Assembly (NCBI GenBank): GCA_033297075.1
Contig: MU858098.1
Location: 145,737 to 209,736 of the forward strand
DNA: 64,000 nt
Direction of reading: 5' to 3'
Source of the DNA: Rhypophila decipiens
Taxonomy: Eukaryota; Ascomycota; Sordariomycetes; Sordariales; Naviculisporaceae
Made by a program: the position numbers and the translations under genes. Under the pieces are notes generated by a model. It searched no databases and had not been told where the DNA came from. It saw only the letters and a program-made list of their open reading frames with translations. Below are positions 21,053-30,073 of the stretch, piece after piece; within the stretch, counting starts at the first letter, position 1, and the number at the start of each line of letters is the position of its first letter.

Positions 21053-21622
21053 ATGCGCGGCCACAAAGACAGCAATAGCATCCACCAGCCAGGCTTCAGT
21101 TTCCACAGCGTCCCAAGCCCATTCTTTTCTGACCAAACAGCCGATCGTATTTTCAATGCCTTACTAAAAAACACGCCATCCTTCCACCACCCTCTAGATG
21201 ACTCGAGTGACCAAAACAAAAGCAACAAAGAGGACAACAGATACATCCGGCCCAGCAGCATCCGCGCCCTTCCAGCCCTGCTACAAATCTTCCGGACCGT
21301 CCTCTCCCCAAGCTGCAAGAGCCTTTTCCTCATCCACCGGGGCACCACACCCAGCGCTGACTCGACAGTATGGGACACCGTCTCCGCCAGACTGGCATCA
21401 GAATCCAACATGGCCATATCCAGGCCCGACACCAAGGAACTGGTCACCATCATGGGCCAAGGCCGTAAAGACTGGCATTCGTCCCAGAACGCCAAGGGAT
21501 TTTCTGATTTTGGACCGCCAACCGAATTAGCTGCATTGGCGGATCAGTATCTGACACTGATGTCCGAGATCTTCTTGTTGGGACCGTCGATGAGCTACAT
21601 GGTGCCTGCTCATGCTGCCTAG
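21053..21622 (+). CDS. Hypothetical protein, short paralogue of the N-terminal domain of the preceding gene
   Basis: Frame of 189 residues from the ATG at 21053 (context GAAAATGC). An upstream in-frame Met at 20936 lies in a leader-like stretch and is less likely. Same-strand neighbour and diverged copy of residues 1-145 of the 448-residue protein. Shared columns include GF[ST] near the start, the pair TRIYAALL / DRIFNALL, then LFRAV / IFRTV, ALFMALRG / SLFLIHRG, LVWQMIVAR / TVWDTVSAR, TELALLVDEY / TELAALADQY, and a final LGP. It lacks the Trp-rich second half entirely and has two small insertions. Function unknown; either a domain-only derivative or a 3'-truncated duplicate. Confidence 0.65.
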   Translation: MRGHKDSNSIHQPGFSFHSVPSPFFSDQTADRIFNALLKNTPSFHHPLDDSSDQNKSNKEDNRYIRPSSIRALPALLQIFRTVLSPSCKSLFLIHRGTTPSADSTVWDTVSARLASESNMAISRPDTKELVTIMGQGRKDWHSSQNAKGFSDFGPPTELAALADQYLTLMSEIFLLGPSMSYMVPAHAA

Positions 21623-21778
21623 TGTTCAGGGTGTTACAAGCGTACTCCACGAGTATTAGCTGGATGGGCAGAAATGAAGTGGTCGAGAATGTAACAGATC
21701 GTTATGGGTACTAATTAGATCCTCCCTGAAGTATTTACAGACATGTTGGTTCGACCCCCTCTTCACCAAAGTGACGGC

Positions 21779-22442
21779 TCAAAGGTATTTGCTCGAAGAG
21801 TTCATGCTCTCGTTCATCCTCTTCCTGTTCATCTTCTCCAGCATCCGTTGGTCCTCCTCCATGAGCTCTTTGTCGATCAGGGCGCCTTTGGCCGGCTTGT
21901 TTCCGTTGAGGCTGGCCTATTGCACATTGTCAGTCGCGAGGTGATCTAAACTGTAGACAAACCCTCCGTTATCGTTTCGAGACAATGAGTCCATCGAGTA
22001 GAAGGAATCGGTTACAGCAGGCTCGTGCTTACCGCAAGCGTGGGATTCTTCTTCATCGCATCCATCTGCTTGTTGATTGTCTATGCGCATAAATGCGGTT
22101 AGCTTACTTCTTATAGAACGGAAACTCGAAATAGCATAGTGTACTCACCTCCATCTCCGTCAGTCGATTCATTGCTTTCTCTTGATCCTCTGTGAATAAA
22201 CAATGCCCAATGTCCGATTAGCTTCAATTACCCCAGCCCGTGGCCATCTCTTTTACGCTGGTGTGACGTGGTTGGAGGTGCGTCATTCGATGACAGTAAT
22301 CGACAAACATACTTGGCAGATATCCTTTGACGTTGATGCCCGAGTGTCGGCTCATATGGTCGATCTTTGAGTCGCCGAAGCTGCGCTGGCCGTCATCTTC
22401 GTATAGGCCCGAGGGCAGATCCTTCTTGGAACGGGCCGACAT
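21779..22442 (-). CDS. Small conserved-looking four-exon protein, unknown function
   Basis: Four short exons (22442-22313, 22189-22149, 22080-22033, 21916-21779) separated by introns of 123, 68 and 116 nt, all with good donors (GTATGT, GTGAGT, GTAAGC, GTATGT-like spacing) and AG acceptors, join in frame to 118 residues. The product begins MSARSKKDLPSGLYEDDG and contains DHMSRHSGINVKGYLPKD, then an amphipathic, Met/Lys-rich helix (LTEMETINKQMDAMKKNP) and ends NESMNSSSKYL. It is hydrophilic with no signal peptide or membrane segment and probably forms a short coiled coil. The many precisely in-phase small exons argue strongly that the gene is real. I do not recognise the family. Confidence 0.65.
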
Positions 22443-22656
22443 GTTTGTGATTTGAGGATTGCGTCAAAGTAGAAAGGAACGTCTTTGCCGTCCAGGAATC
22501 ACCACAAGATTTGGTGTTCAATGTTTGGGCTGGAGAATGACAGGGCCTTGGAGAACCGGACATGGGCGTTGGTATATACCGCGGCTCTGGGTCCGGGGTC
22601 CCCACCATCGGACGTCACCAGTGCGAAGACAAAGGGCCCCTGACCGCAACCGTTCG

Positions 22657-24641
22657 TCATAACTCTGCAATCTCGGACCAGAAAGACGACCTGTATAGGG
22701 ATGGGTCGGCAAGGGGTTCCCCTTTACAGTCACAATCCCCAAGGACGGCGGATAACGAACCAGCTCCAACGGCGTTCCGCAGTCTCTCCCATTCAGTGTG
22801 TGTCTTGGTAGTGTTGTAGACCTTTCGGGCATGGGCACTCATGGCGGGTGTCCACAAACAATCTTCCACTGAAGCGAGGAGGTCCTCAAAGGTACGAATA
22901 GGGGGTGACCTGGTCGCGACGGTGTCGAGGTAATACCGTAGAAAGAATTTCTTGCAGAATTCGGTGGAATCTCTAGTCGCAATCAGAAGCACAACGGCTA
23001 CCCAGGTGTCGATTCCGGCCTGTCGCAGCACTTTTCTCACATCAGGCTCCTGTATCTGCTGTCGCAATCGCGGCATGAGGCCAGGAAGTGGACCGCAGAC
23101 GCTGTGTTGCCCATCGCAAGAAATGAGGAGGAAGACGAAGACGGTCAGGGCTGTGACACTCTCGGCAGATGACAGGACGAGCTCGTGGTCATATATCCAG
23201 CGTACCAGCTCCCCGACGCCAGTGGCAAACATGTTCTGCACTTGGTATTGGTCCCATGAATAGTCGCCCTTGTCGCAAAGCCAAGCCATGCCATCCCATA
23301 TCATGCAATGGGTGGTGAAAATCATCTTGACCAGTCCGGGATGCATATGGACCCTGTTGCACGAGTCTGCCATTCTTGAGGGGACATCTGCAAAGTGCGA
23401 TGTTTCAGGGTACCGATGATGCCTGGAGAGGATATTTTGAGGGAGCGCCCGGTGAGCGGGAAGGAAACGCGCCACAGCATAGTCGGGCTGTCCCGTCACT
23501 TGGCTCTCCAGGCAAGTCGTGTACGACGTCTTGTTGCTTGATCCGGGTAGCAGTCCTGGCGGACCGAGCTGGGGAGAGCGGTACATATGGGGCAAGCTGT
23601 ACATGGACATGAGCAGATTGGCTAATGCGCCAAATCCCCAGCGAACCACAAACGATTGCAGACGAGTGCTGAGAGAGCGCAATCCCCCACGAAGGGCAAG
23701 CATGCGCTTCCAACCAACCACATGCGCCTCTCGCTGTGTGTCGTCCGGTCCAAGGAGAGCCCATGCAGGATTCAATGCTAAGCCCTGTGACTGCGATTCC
23801 AGAGCAAGAATCTCTTCACTGCACACCATATTGAAGACGCTCGCCAAGCTGTCATCGCTCAATGCGACCTTGGGGTCAGCCAGGTTCCTGCGGATAGCAG
23901 CCATGGCTTGGATTCTGTGGTACATGAAGCGTTTGACGAGGTCTGGGGCTTGGGTGGGCTGAACGAGCGCTAGTTTGACGGCGGCAATGCACAGGATACC
24001 GTGCATGAAGCCAGGGCTGTCGAGGGACATGGTCTTCCAGTACTGATGCACCTCGAGGGACTGGCTTGCGCTATCCAGAAGGCAGATACGAGGAGAGAGG
24101 CAGTTGTCAGCCACATGATCTGCGACAAGAAAGAGGTAGGTTAGCAAGGTCAGAAGAAGATCAGAAAAGGGGGCAACTCACAATAGGCCAAGAGACTCAT
24201 GTCCAGCCTATCCAAATCGAGCGGCATTGCCCTCAATGGCCCAAGGTCGGCGCCAAGCTGCTCGGTCGAGGCTGGTATCGCCACTTTGCATTGGCTGAGA
24301 ATGGAGCGGTCATCGGAAAGCCGGCAACTGCGACATTCTGTGTGAACTGGAAGGTCCTGATCGTATTGGCAGCCATCTCTTCCTGTGCTTCGTTGTCTAG
24401 TTTCGTGATGGTGTCGGCCGGTACTATCTTCAGGTGTGGTTGTAGCGGCTCCTGATGCAGCTGCTCTTGCGAGTCCAGTCCGGATCTCCTCCTGGTGCTG
24501 TCTTTTGGTCTTGCTCTTGGTGGACCACCCATGGGCAGCACGAGCCTTGCGGATGACAAACGCACGGCCGGTGGTGGATATCTTGTGCTCACCCTTGGAG
24601 GGATTGCCGCTATTGACGAATAGAAACTGTCGTGTTGCCAT
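22657..24641 (-). CDS. Fungal-specific transcription-factor-domain protein without a visible Zn2Cys6 domain
   Basis: Two exons (24641-24182 and 24119-22657; 62-nt intron GTGAGT..GCAG) give 640 residues. The N-terminus (MATRQFLFVNSGNPSKGEHK, then RAFVIRKARAAHGWSTKS) is the signature start of a group of C6-factor-like fungal proteins that lack the DNA-binding cluster. The large second exon is the helical fungal-specific domain: CIAAVKLALVQPTQAPDL, then MYHRIQAMAAIRRNLAD, HVVGWKRMLALRGGLRSL, and further on LTVFVFLLISCDG. Expected role: a nuclear regulator or relic regulator; targets unknown. Between about 24,440 and 24,290 the spliced frame is Arg/His/Cys-rich, while the neighbouring frame looks more protein-like; see findings. 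The gene otherwise looks intact. Confidence 0.72.
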
Positions 24642-24927
24642 CGCAGTCTTGTCTTTTCTGAACTGCAGTGTCTGGTCAGCTGAAGCTCGAACGCCTCAAT
24701 GCTAGATGCTCGGTCTAGGTTGCAACGCGCGATGGAGACCACACAATCAATCCGGGGTAGAATGAAGAGTATTTTCTCGGATTGGAAAACACTAGATTTA
24801 TCAATATCCTAATCGGGGAACGAGATCCTGTTTGGATGCGAGGTTTTTTGGTGTCGTTGGCGATGGTTGTGGATCGTGGTAACATTCTGGGGGAACTGAC
24901 GGGGTCCATGTAAGGACGTATTCACGT

Positions 24928-25336
24928 ATTCCAATGAGACCGTCTAGCACCACTATACGGAACGTCTCGCTGTACGATAGCCACCACTATTTAAGCTTCT
25001 ACAACTTTTCTTGGCAGGCCAAGTACGAGGAAAAGTCGCTTTCTTTGTACTACAAAAGTCGTCCGTTCATGGGTTACTACATTTTGCCATGGATTATAGC
25101 CCTATAACTGCTTTTCTACTAAAGAAAAGAAGTCTTTTGAACAATTCAAACAATTTATCGAACAACTTTAACTATTTGAGCAGATTGAACTGAGTTATCT
25201 AGAAGGAGGTATGGCTGGCTTTTTTGGTACAAAAAAGCGACTTTTCCTTGTACCTGGCCTGCCAAGGCGTTTTGGAAGTGGGGCTATAGTGCGGTGAGAC
25301 AATTCGCATAGTGCTGCTAGACGGCCTCATTCCAAT
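24928..25336. mobile_element. hAT-type MITE, 393 bp, with 8-bp target-site duplication
   Basis: Element 24936-25328 is flanked by the direct repeat ATTCCAAT (24928-24935 and 25329-25336). Its ends are inverted repeats that start GAGACCGTCTAGCACCAC on the left and GAGGCCGTCTAGCAGCAC on the right when reversed. The inverted similarity continues inward for over 100 bases, including a highly conserved inner block beginning CTTGGCAGGCCA (25010-25058 and the complement of 25218-25266). No transposase frame is inside. Family knowledge: an 8-bp duplication is the hallmark of hAT elements, so this is a non-autonomous hAT derivative. It lies about 300 bp upstream of the transcription-factor gene. Confidence 0.8.
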
Positions 25337-27074
25337 GGGCATGAGTAAGCTCCATTAGCATTTGCCAAATCGGGTTCAGTGGCAGCTGCGGGCAGCGTAA
25401 GAGGTACCCTGTATTGCCAGCCAAGGTGTGCCGGTATGTCTTCAGATGGTGTTGTCCTCTCAAGCCTAGGCATGGTAGTAAGCCAATCAAATCGCTGTTC
25501 AGTTCAAAATCTTCCTATGTGCAGGGGCTGGATCTGACTGGCTTTTGATAGCATCCAAGTGCGGCAGGAAGGTGCACAGGGGGTATACGGTACAAGCCAG
25601 ACCCTACAGGCCGGCATAAGCTCTGAGATGAACAGCTTCTGGCAAGCCAGACTTTGACCGGGAAGACGTGATGACATTGGCTTGATTTTGTGTCCAGAAT
25701 TTCATAAAATATCACGTTCATATTTTCTTCATCCAGGTAGAGCCGCAGTATTGTCACCACAGTCGAGTCGTTGCCTTACTGAGAAATGACTGAGACTCAC
25801 TCGAGGGCAGGGAGGGCTAAACTACTGGACTTCCATTCATCATTTCATGCCTACTTGTCCTTTGTTGCTGCAATGCTGCCCGTGGTACGTCAGTTTTACG
25901 AGGCCCTCACTCGGTGCCCTACCGGCCATCGTAGTCGCCAACCTCCGGCTTGGTTCGGGCCCAGGAATTATGTTAAGCTCCGAGGGCCAAGGTACATGGG
26001 CATTATTTCCTCTGATGGCGACTGTGAGGTCATATAAATACACAAGCCACCATTCCTCTGATTCCCCTTCGTTTGGTCTCTTTCCTCTTGTAATCCTCTC
26101 TCATAAAACATTTCATATTCCAGTCCGTCCTGCATCGCTTGAAGGATGAGGTTCTTTTTTGGCCTAGGCACGATGCCAAACCATGATATCCTACTCCTTG
26201 AACAACGAGATGTTCTTTTCAAGTAAGAATACCCGTCTGACCATCTCTATGGGCACTTCCTCCACTTGAACCCGCCGAGACACCTATTTTGCCTTGGACT
26301 TTCCGGGAAGACGAATCGAACAGCTGGACCCTCTGATATTGTCTTGTCAAGCCAGTCACGTATCGCAACCATTATCTTCAGTTCCTCTCTTGGCTGATGG
26401 ATTGGTTACCACTGCTCTGTCTGCTGAGGCTATTTGACGGAATGGATCGAGCGGCACTTTGGTTAACGGGGAAGCCAGCCTATCCGCAAGTTGCCAGTGG
26501 ATTACGTGAGTGAGACTGAGGCGTCCTCTCTTATCTACTGAGCCGTCAACATGAAAATAGCTCAATGCTATACGGCCGAGTTAGACGGTACTGGTGCTGG
26601 CCTGTGGTTAAGAGATGGGAACTTTTCAAGCTGCAGGTTCAAGCTGTCGATTGAGATGAATGCTGCCTAACTAACTATACCCTAACAGGAAAATACAGTT
26701 CCTGTTCAGCTACCGAAAATCTCACGCTGACACCCTCACTTTGAAAGTCCTGTGATTCCATTGGGCAGCTGTCATGCACGATGAGCACGATCTCGCGTCC
26801 TTTCACCTTGGCATTATCCTCCCAATATCTCTGGCAATTGTGCCACGTGAGGACAACGACACTTTGCCGAGCGGCATCATTCGAGGCAAGATCTAGTTTC
26901 CATCTAGAGATGTCTCGATTTGGTCATCTCATGAGCATCGCTGACTTTGTCAAGCGAAAGAGGCTTGAGTGATGATGCAAGAGTGTGTCCTTTTGGATGG
27001 GCATTGGAAGTTGAAGCTTGTTTGAGGCAGCGGCTCTCAAGTCATGGGGCTTGATCACTCTCTCCGGCAATAGC
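25337..27074. other. Intergenic, about 1.7 kb
   Basis: No gene supported. A TATATAAA-like word occurs at about 26,032 without a recognisable downstream coding region, and short frames lack family resemblance. Confidence 0.4.
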
Positions 27075-27082
27075 TATATAAA
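27075..27082 (+). promoter_or_regulatory. TATA box of the bZIP gene
   Basis: TATATAAA lies 145 bases upstream of the bZIP ATG at 27220 on the same strand. Confidence 0.5.
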
Positions 27083-27219
27083 CATGGACGTCGGAACAAT
27101 GGCGGAATCATTTCAGACTCAGAGAGACATAGGCAGCTGCTTTTTCAAGAAACAGAAATTCCAGAACCAAACGAGCCACTTGAACATCAGTGCTGGTATT
27201 GTCATCCTTCAAAATTACC

Positions 27220-27904
27220 ATGTCCTACACACCAAACGACGCTTCCCAGTGGAGTACTGGAGGTGATGATCAGGCTAGCTACGCAGTCCCAACAACCATG
27301 GGGTACGATGTAAGCTACTTACCTGCCACGACAGGCTCTTGGACGACCACGGGCATGGAAATGACCTCTTCGTCTGCCTTCCCGGACCCCATGTACTCCT
27401 CCTATATGGGCACCTCGGACAACACCGGCGACTATGTTTCCTCTTATCAATACGCCTCTGCCGGGTCCCTCACAGATGATCAAAATCAGTACATGTACCA
27501 ATACGACCAAGAGGGCGAGGCTCAAGAAGCGTCGGAAGAGGAATCCTCCTCAAAGAAGAAGGGTGGCAAGAAACGTGCCCCTAGAAAGTATACATCCGAA
27601 CAGATGGCCGTAAGTCCCAGAAACGTCACAAACTCACAAAAGCACATGCAAGTAACGAGAGGCTAACATGATATCCTAGAAACGCCGAGAGCAGAACCGC
27701 AAGGCCCAACGAGTCTACCGCGACCGCAAAGACCAGCGAATCAAGGAGCTCGAGGAACAGCTGGCGGCAACATCCCAGCAGACCGAGGTAATCAGCTCAG
27801 CTATCGAGGCTCTCCGCGCTGAGCATGCTGCTCTTACTGGCGGCAGTTCGTCTGTCGCTGGGTATCCTGCTTATGGGGGATATCCTCCTGCAACTGGCAT
27901 CTAG
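27220..27904 (+). CDS. bZIP transcription factor with C-terminal zipper
   Basis: Sequence-specific DNA-binding regulator. Exons 27220-27609 and 27680-27904 (70-nt intron, GTAAGT donor, GCTAAC branch) give 204 residues; an upstream in-frame Met at 27190 is outside good context. The first half is a Ser/Thr/Tyr/Met-rich, acidic activation-like region, then a Lys patch (SSSKKKGGKKRAPRKYTSEQ), a likely nuclear signal. The second exon starts exactly at the basic region, KRREQNRKAQRVYRDRKDQR, matching the fungal NxxAQxxYRxRK consensus of AP-1-like factors (Tyr where most bZIPs have Phe/Ser). A short leucine/isoleucine heptad series follows (IKELEEQL..VISSAIEALRAEHAAL). The protein ends soon after, with a Gly/Tyr tail, so it is compact. 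Target genes cannot be inferred. Confidence 0.85.
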
Positions 27905-28409
27905 ATCATGGCGGTTGTGGAGGATACTCATGTATGTGTTGCTCGACTTGGAGGATAGTTTCTTTTGTTGCCTTTTGCACGTGTCTTTTCCTGTTTATTA
28001 TGAATATTCAAGTACAAATTTTTAGACGTCAATTCCAAGAATGCTTCTTGACAAAATCACGAATGCCGTCTTGCGGCGGACGAAAAGTAGATAATGTTGA
28101 CAGTATATTTCCAACCCCTGACTTCAACAACAAAGAAGCACGCCGGCGGCCGAAGCAACGGCGGAATTCCTGGCCAATGGTAACCTCGCTTAACACTCCC
28201 GATACACGGGCCCCCGACCCCGCGGATAAAGCTGGCGGGATCGGGAAAACTGCAGCAACACCATAAAGCCGATGAACCAATGTACATTGAATCCGAGCTC
28301 GCTTCCTGATCAAGCCTAGCACCTCCCGGGATCCCAGCATCAACCACGCCGTCGGGATCCGGGAACGGCGGAAACAACAAAAGAGAGATGAACGGTGGGC
28401 ATCGCTGAG
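27905..28409. other. Intergenic / promoter of the second dehydrogenase
   Basis: 3' flank of the bZIP gene and GC-rich upstream region of the next gene, with several CGGGA/TCCCG words. No other feature. Confidence 0.4.
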
Positions 28410-28415
28410 TATAAA
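28410..28415 (+). promoter_or_regulatory. TATA box of the second dehydrogenase gene
   Basis: TATAAA lies about 100 bases upstream of the ATG at 28512. Confidence 0.55.
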
Positions 28416-28511
28416 CTCGCCGTCAAGTCTTGGAGGTTGGGTTCCCTGAAGTCAAGAATCAAACTTAGAGCTTGACCTTTACCACGACAACCTATATCAT
28501 CGTCAGCCATC

Positions 28512-29710
28512 ATGTCCAAGGACCTCGAAGCCGGTGTACAATGGGAGTCCTCCATGCTCGCTTTTATGCACCGCCAGCTCCGGGTCAAGCAGCCAGCCTC
28601 TACTCCCAAAAGCGGCACTCAGTTCGCTTCCCAAACGGCGATCGTGACTGGATCCAACGTCGGTCTCGGATTCGAATCGTCACGACAGCTCCTCGCCCTG
28701 GGTCTCAGCACCCTGATCGTCGCCGTGAGGTGCGTCCCAAAGGGAGAAGCAGCAGCGTCCGCTCTGCGAACTGAATTCCCAGATGCAGATGTTCGGGTGT
28801 GGATCTTGGACATGGCGTCCTATGACTCGATAACAGCATTTGCCAGGCGCTGCGACAAGGAACTCGACCGTCTGGATATCGTGATTCTCAATGCCGGGGT
28901 CGCGATGAATGACTTCCAGATTAGCAGTGTGACGGGCCACGAGCTTGTGCTGCAGGTGAACTATCTCTCCACCGCGCTGTTAGCCATATTGCTGCTTCCT
29001 ATTGTCAGGAAGAGGAGAGAACGACTGAATAGAGCGGACGACGCACAGCTACCGCCGGCTAGATTATCCTTTGCCGGGTCGGACACAGTCTACTGGTCGG
29101 TGTTGAACAACCCCAGGACAATCCAGAATCTGTTGAATCAACTCGGAGACGGCAGAGCTTCGTTCCTGGAACAGTTCGACCAGCCGGAGGGCTATAACAT
29201 GGATATCGCATACCAGAGGTCCAAGGTGCTCTTGCTCGCTTTTGTGGCCAGGCTGGCGGAGGAGTACGTCAACCCGGACGAAGTAGTGGTCAACTGTGTG
29301 AATCCAGGCTTGTCAACCGAGAGCACGTTTCTTCGCGACGGAGTGAAGCCCACGAAGAACTGGCTCCTCAACCGGCTGAGCGAGCTGTTTTTGAATGCGT
29401 TTTCTAGACCAATCGCAGTCGCGGCGAGCAACTATATCGATGCGATACTCTGGAAGGGCAAGGAGAGTCATGGATCTTTCGTAAGCGACTGGGCGATTAA
29501 ACCGTATGTTGGAACCTATCCTCCTGGTTGGAATTGGTAGAAGGTATAAGCCAAGGATTCAAGCTGATGCTGACCTACCCATGATCTAGATATCCGGCGA
29601 TCGGCTATTCGAAAGAAGGACAAGCATTCCTGGCTAAAATATGGGACGAGACATTAGGGGAGCTCAAGTTTGTTGGCGTTGAATCGATTTTGAATGGTAT
29701 GAAGAAGTGA
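28512..29710 (+). CDS. Short-chain dehydrogenase/reductase (retinol-dehydrogenase / WWOX-like subgroup)
   Basis: NAD(P)-dependent oxidoreductase of unknown substrate. Exons 28512-29503 and 29590-29710 (86-nt intron, GTATGT..CTAG) give 370 residues. Without the splice the frame would end at PPGWNW and lose the conserved tail; with it, the protein continues KPYPAIGYSKEGQAFLAKIW as in related fungal SDRs. Motifs: cofactor site TGSNVGLGF, a basic residue after strand 2 (VAVRC, favouring NADP), DMASYDS, NAGV, the catalytic YQRSK (YxxxK) and NPG after strand 6. The Ser of the catalytic triad lies in RLSFAGS. About 35 extra N-terminal residues precede the Rossmann fold. Probably cytosolic. Neighbouring bZIP and HET genes give no pathway clue. 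Confidence 0.85.
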
Positions 29711-30073
29711 GGAAGACGGCCTTCCTGCTGTATGTTCAAAATAGGAGTCCAGTGTGCCGCGAGGGTTAGTGCTAGGTAGTGTAACGGCTCTGTGTAAGCT
29801 TTCCCTTGGATTTCCAGGCAGGGCCGCTACCTAAGTGGAAGAGACTAGGGTGACACCGGCCTAGTTCTAGAGTGTAAACAAGCACTGTGTTACATGTAAT
29901 TTCTCGCTTACATGTACCAATCGTCCTCGGACCTGAAATATGGGACTGAGAATATGCAGCAACCCCCTGAACCCTGAGGTGCTGACAACCACTGTAATGT
30001 CACCACTTGCTGTCTTCTGCACATCTTGATAATATTCCCGCAAACGAGCCCTGGACACTCTCAGTTTCAAGCA

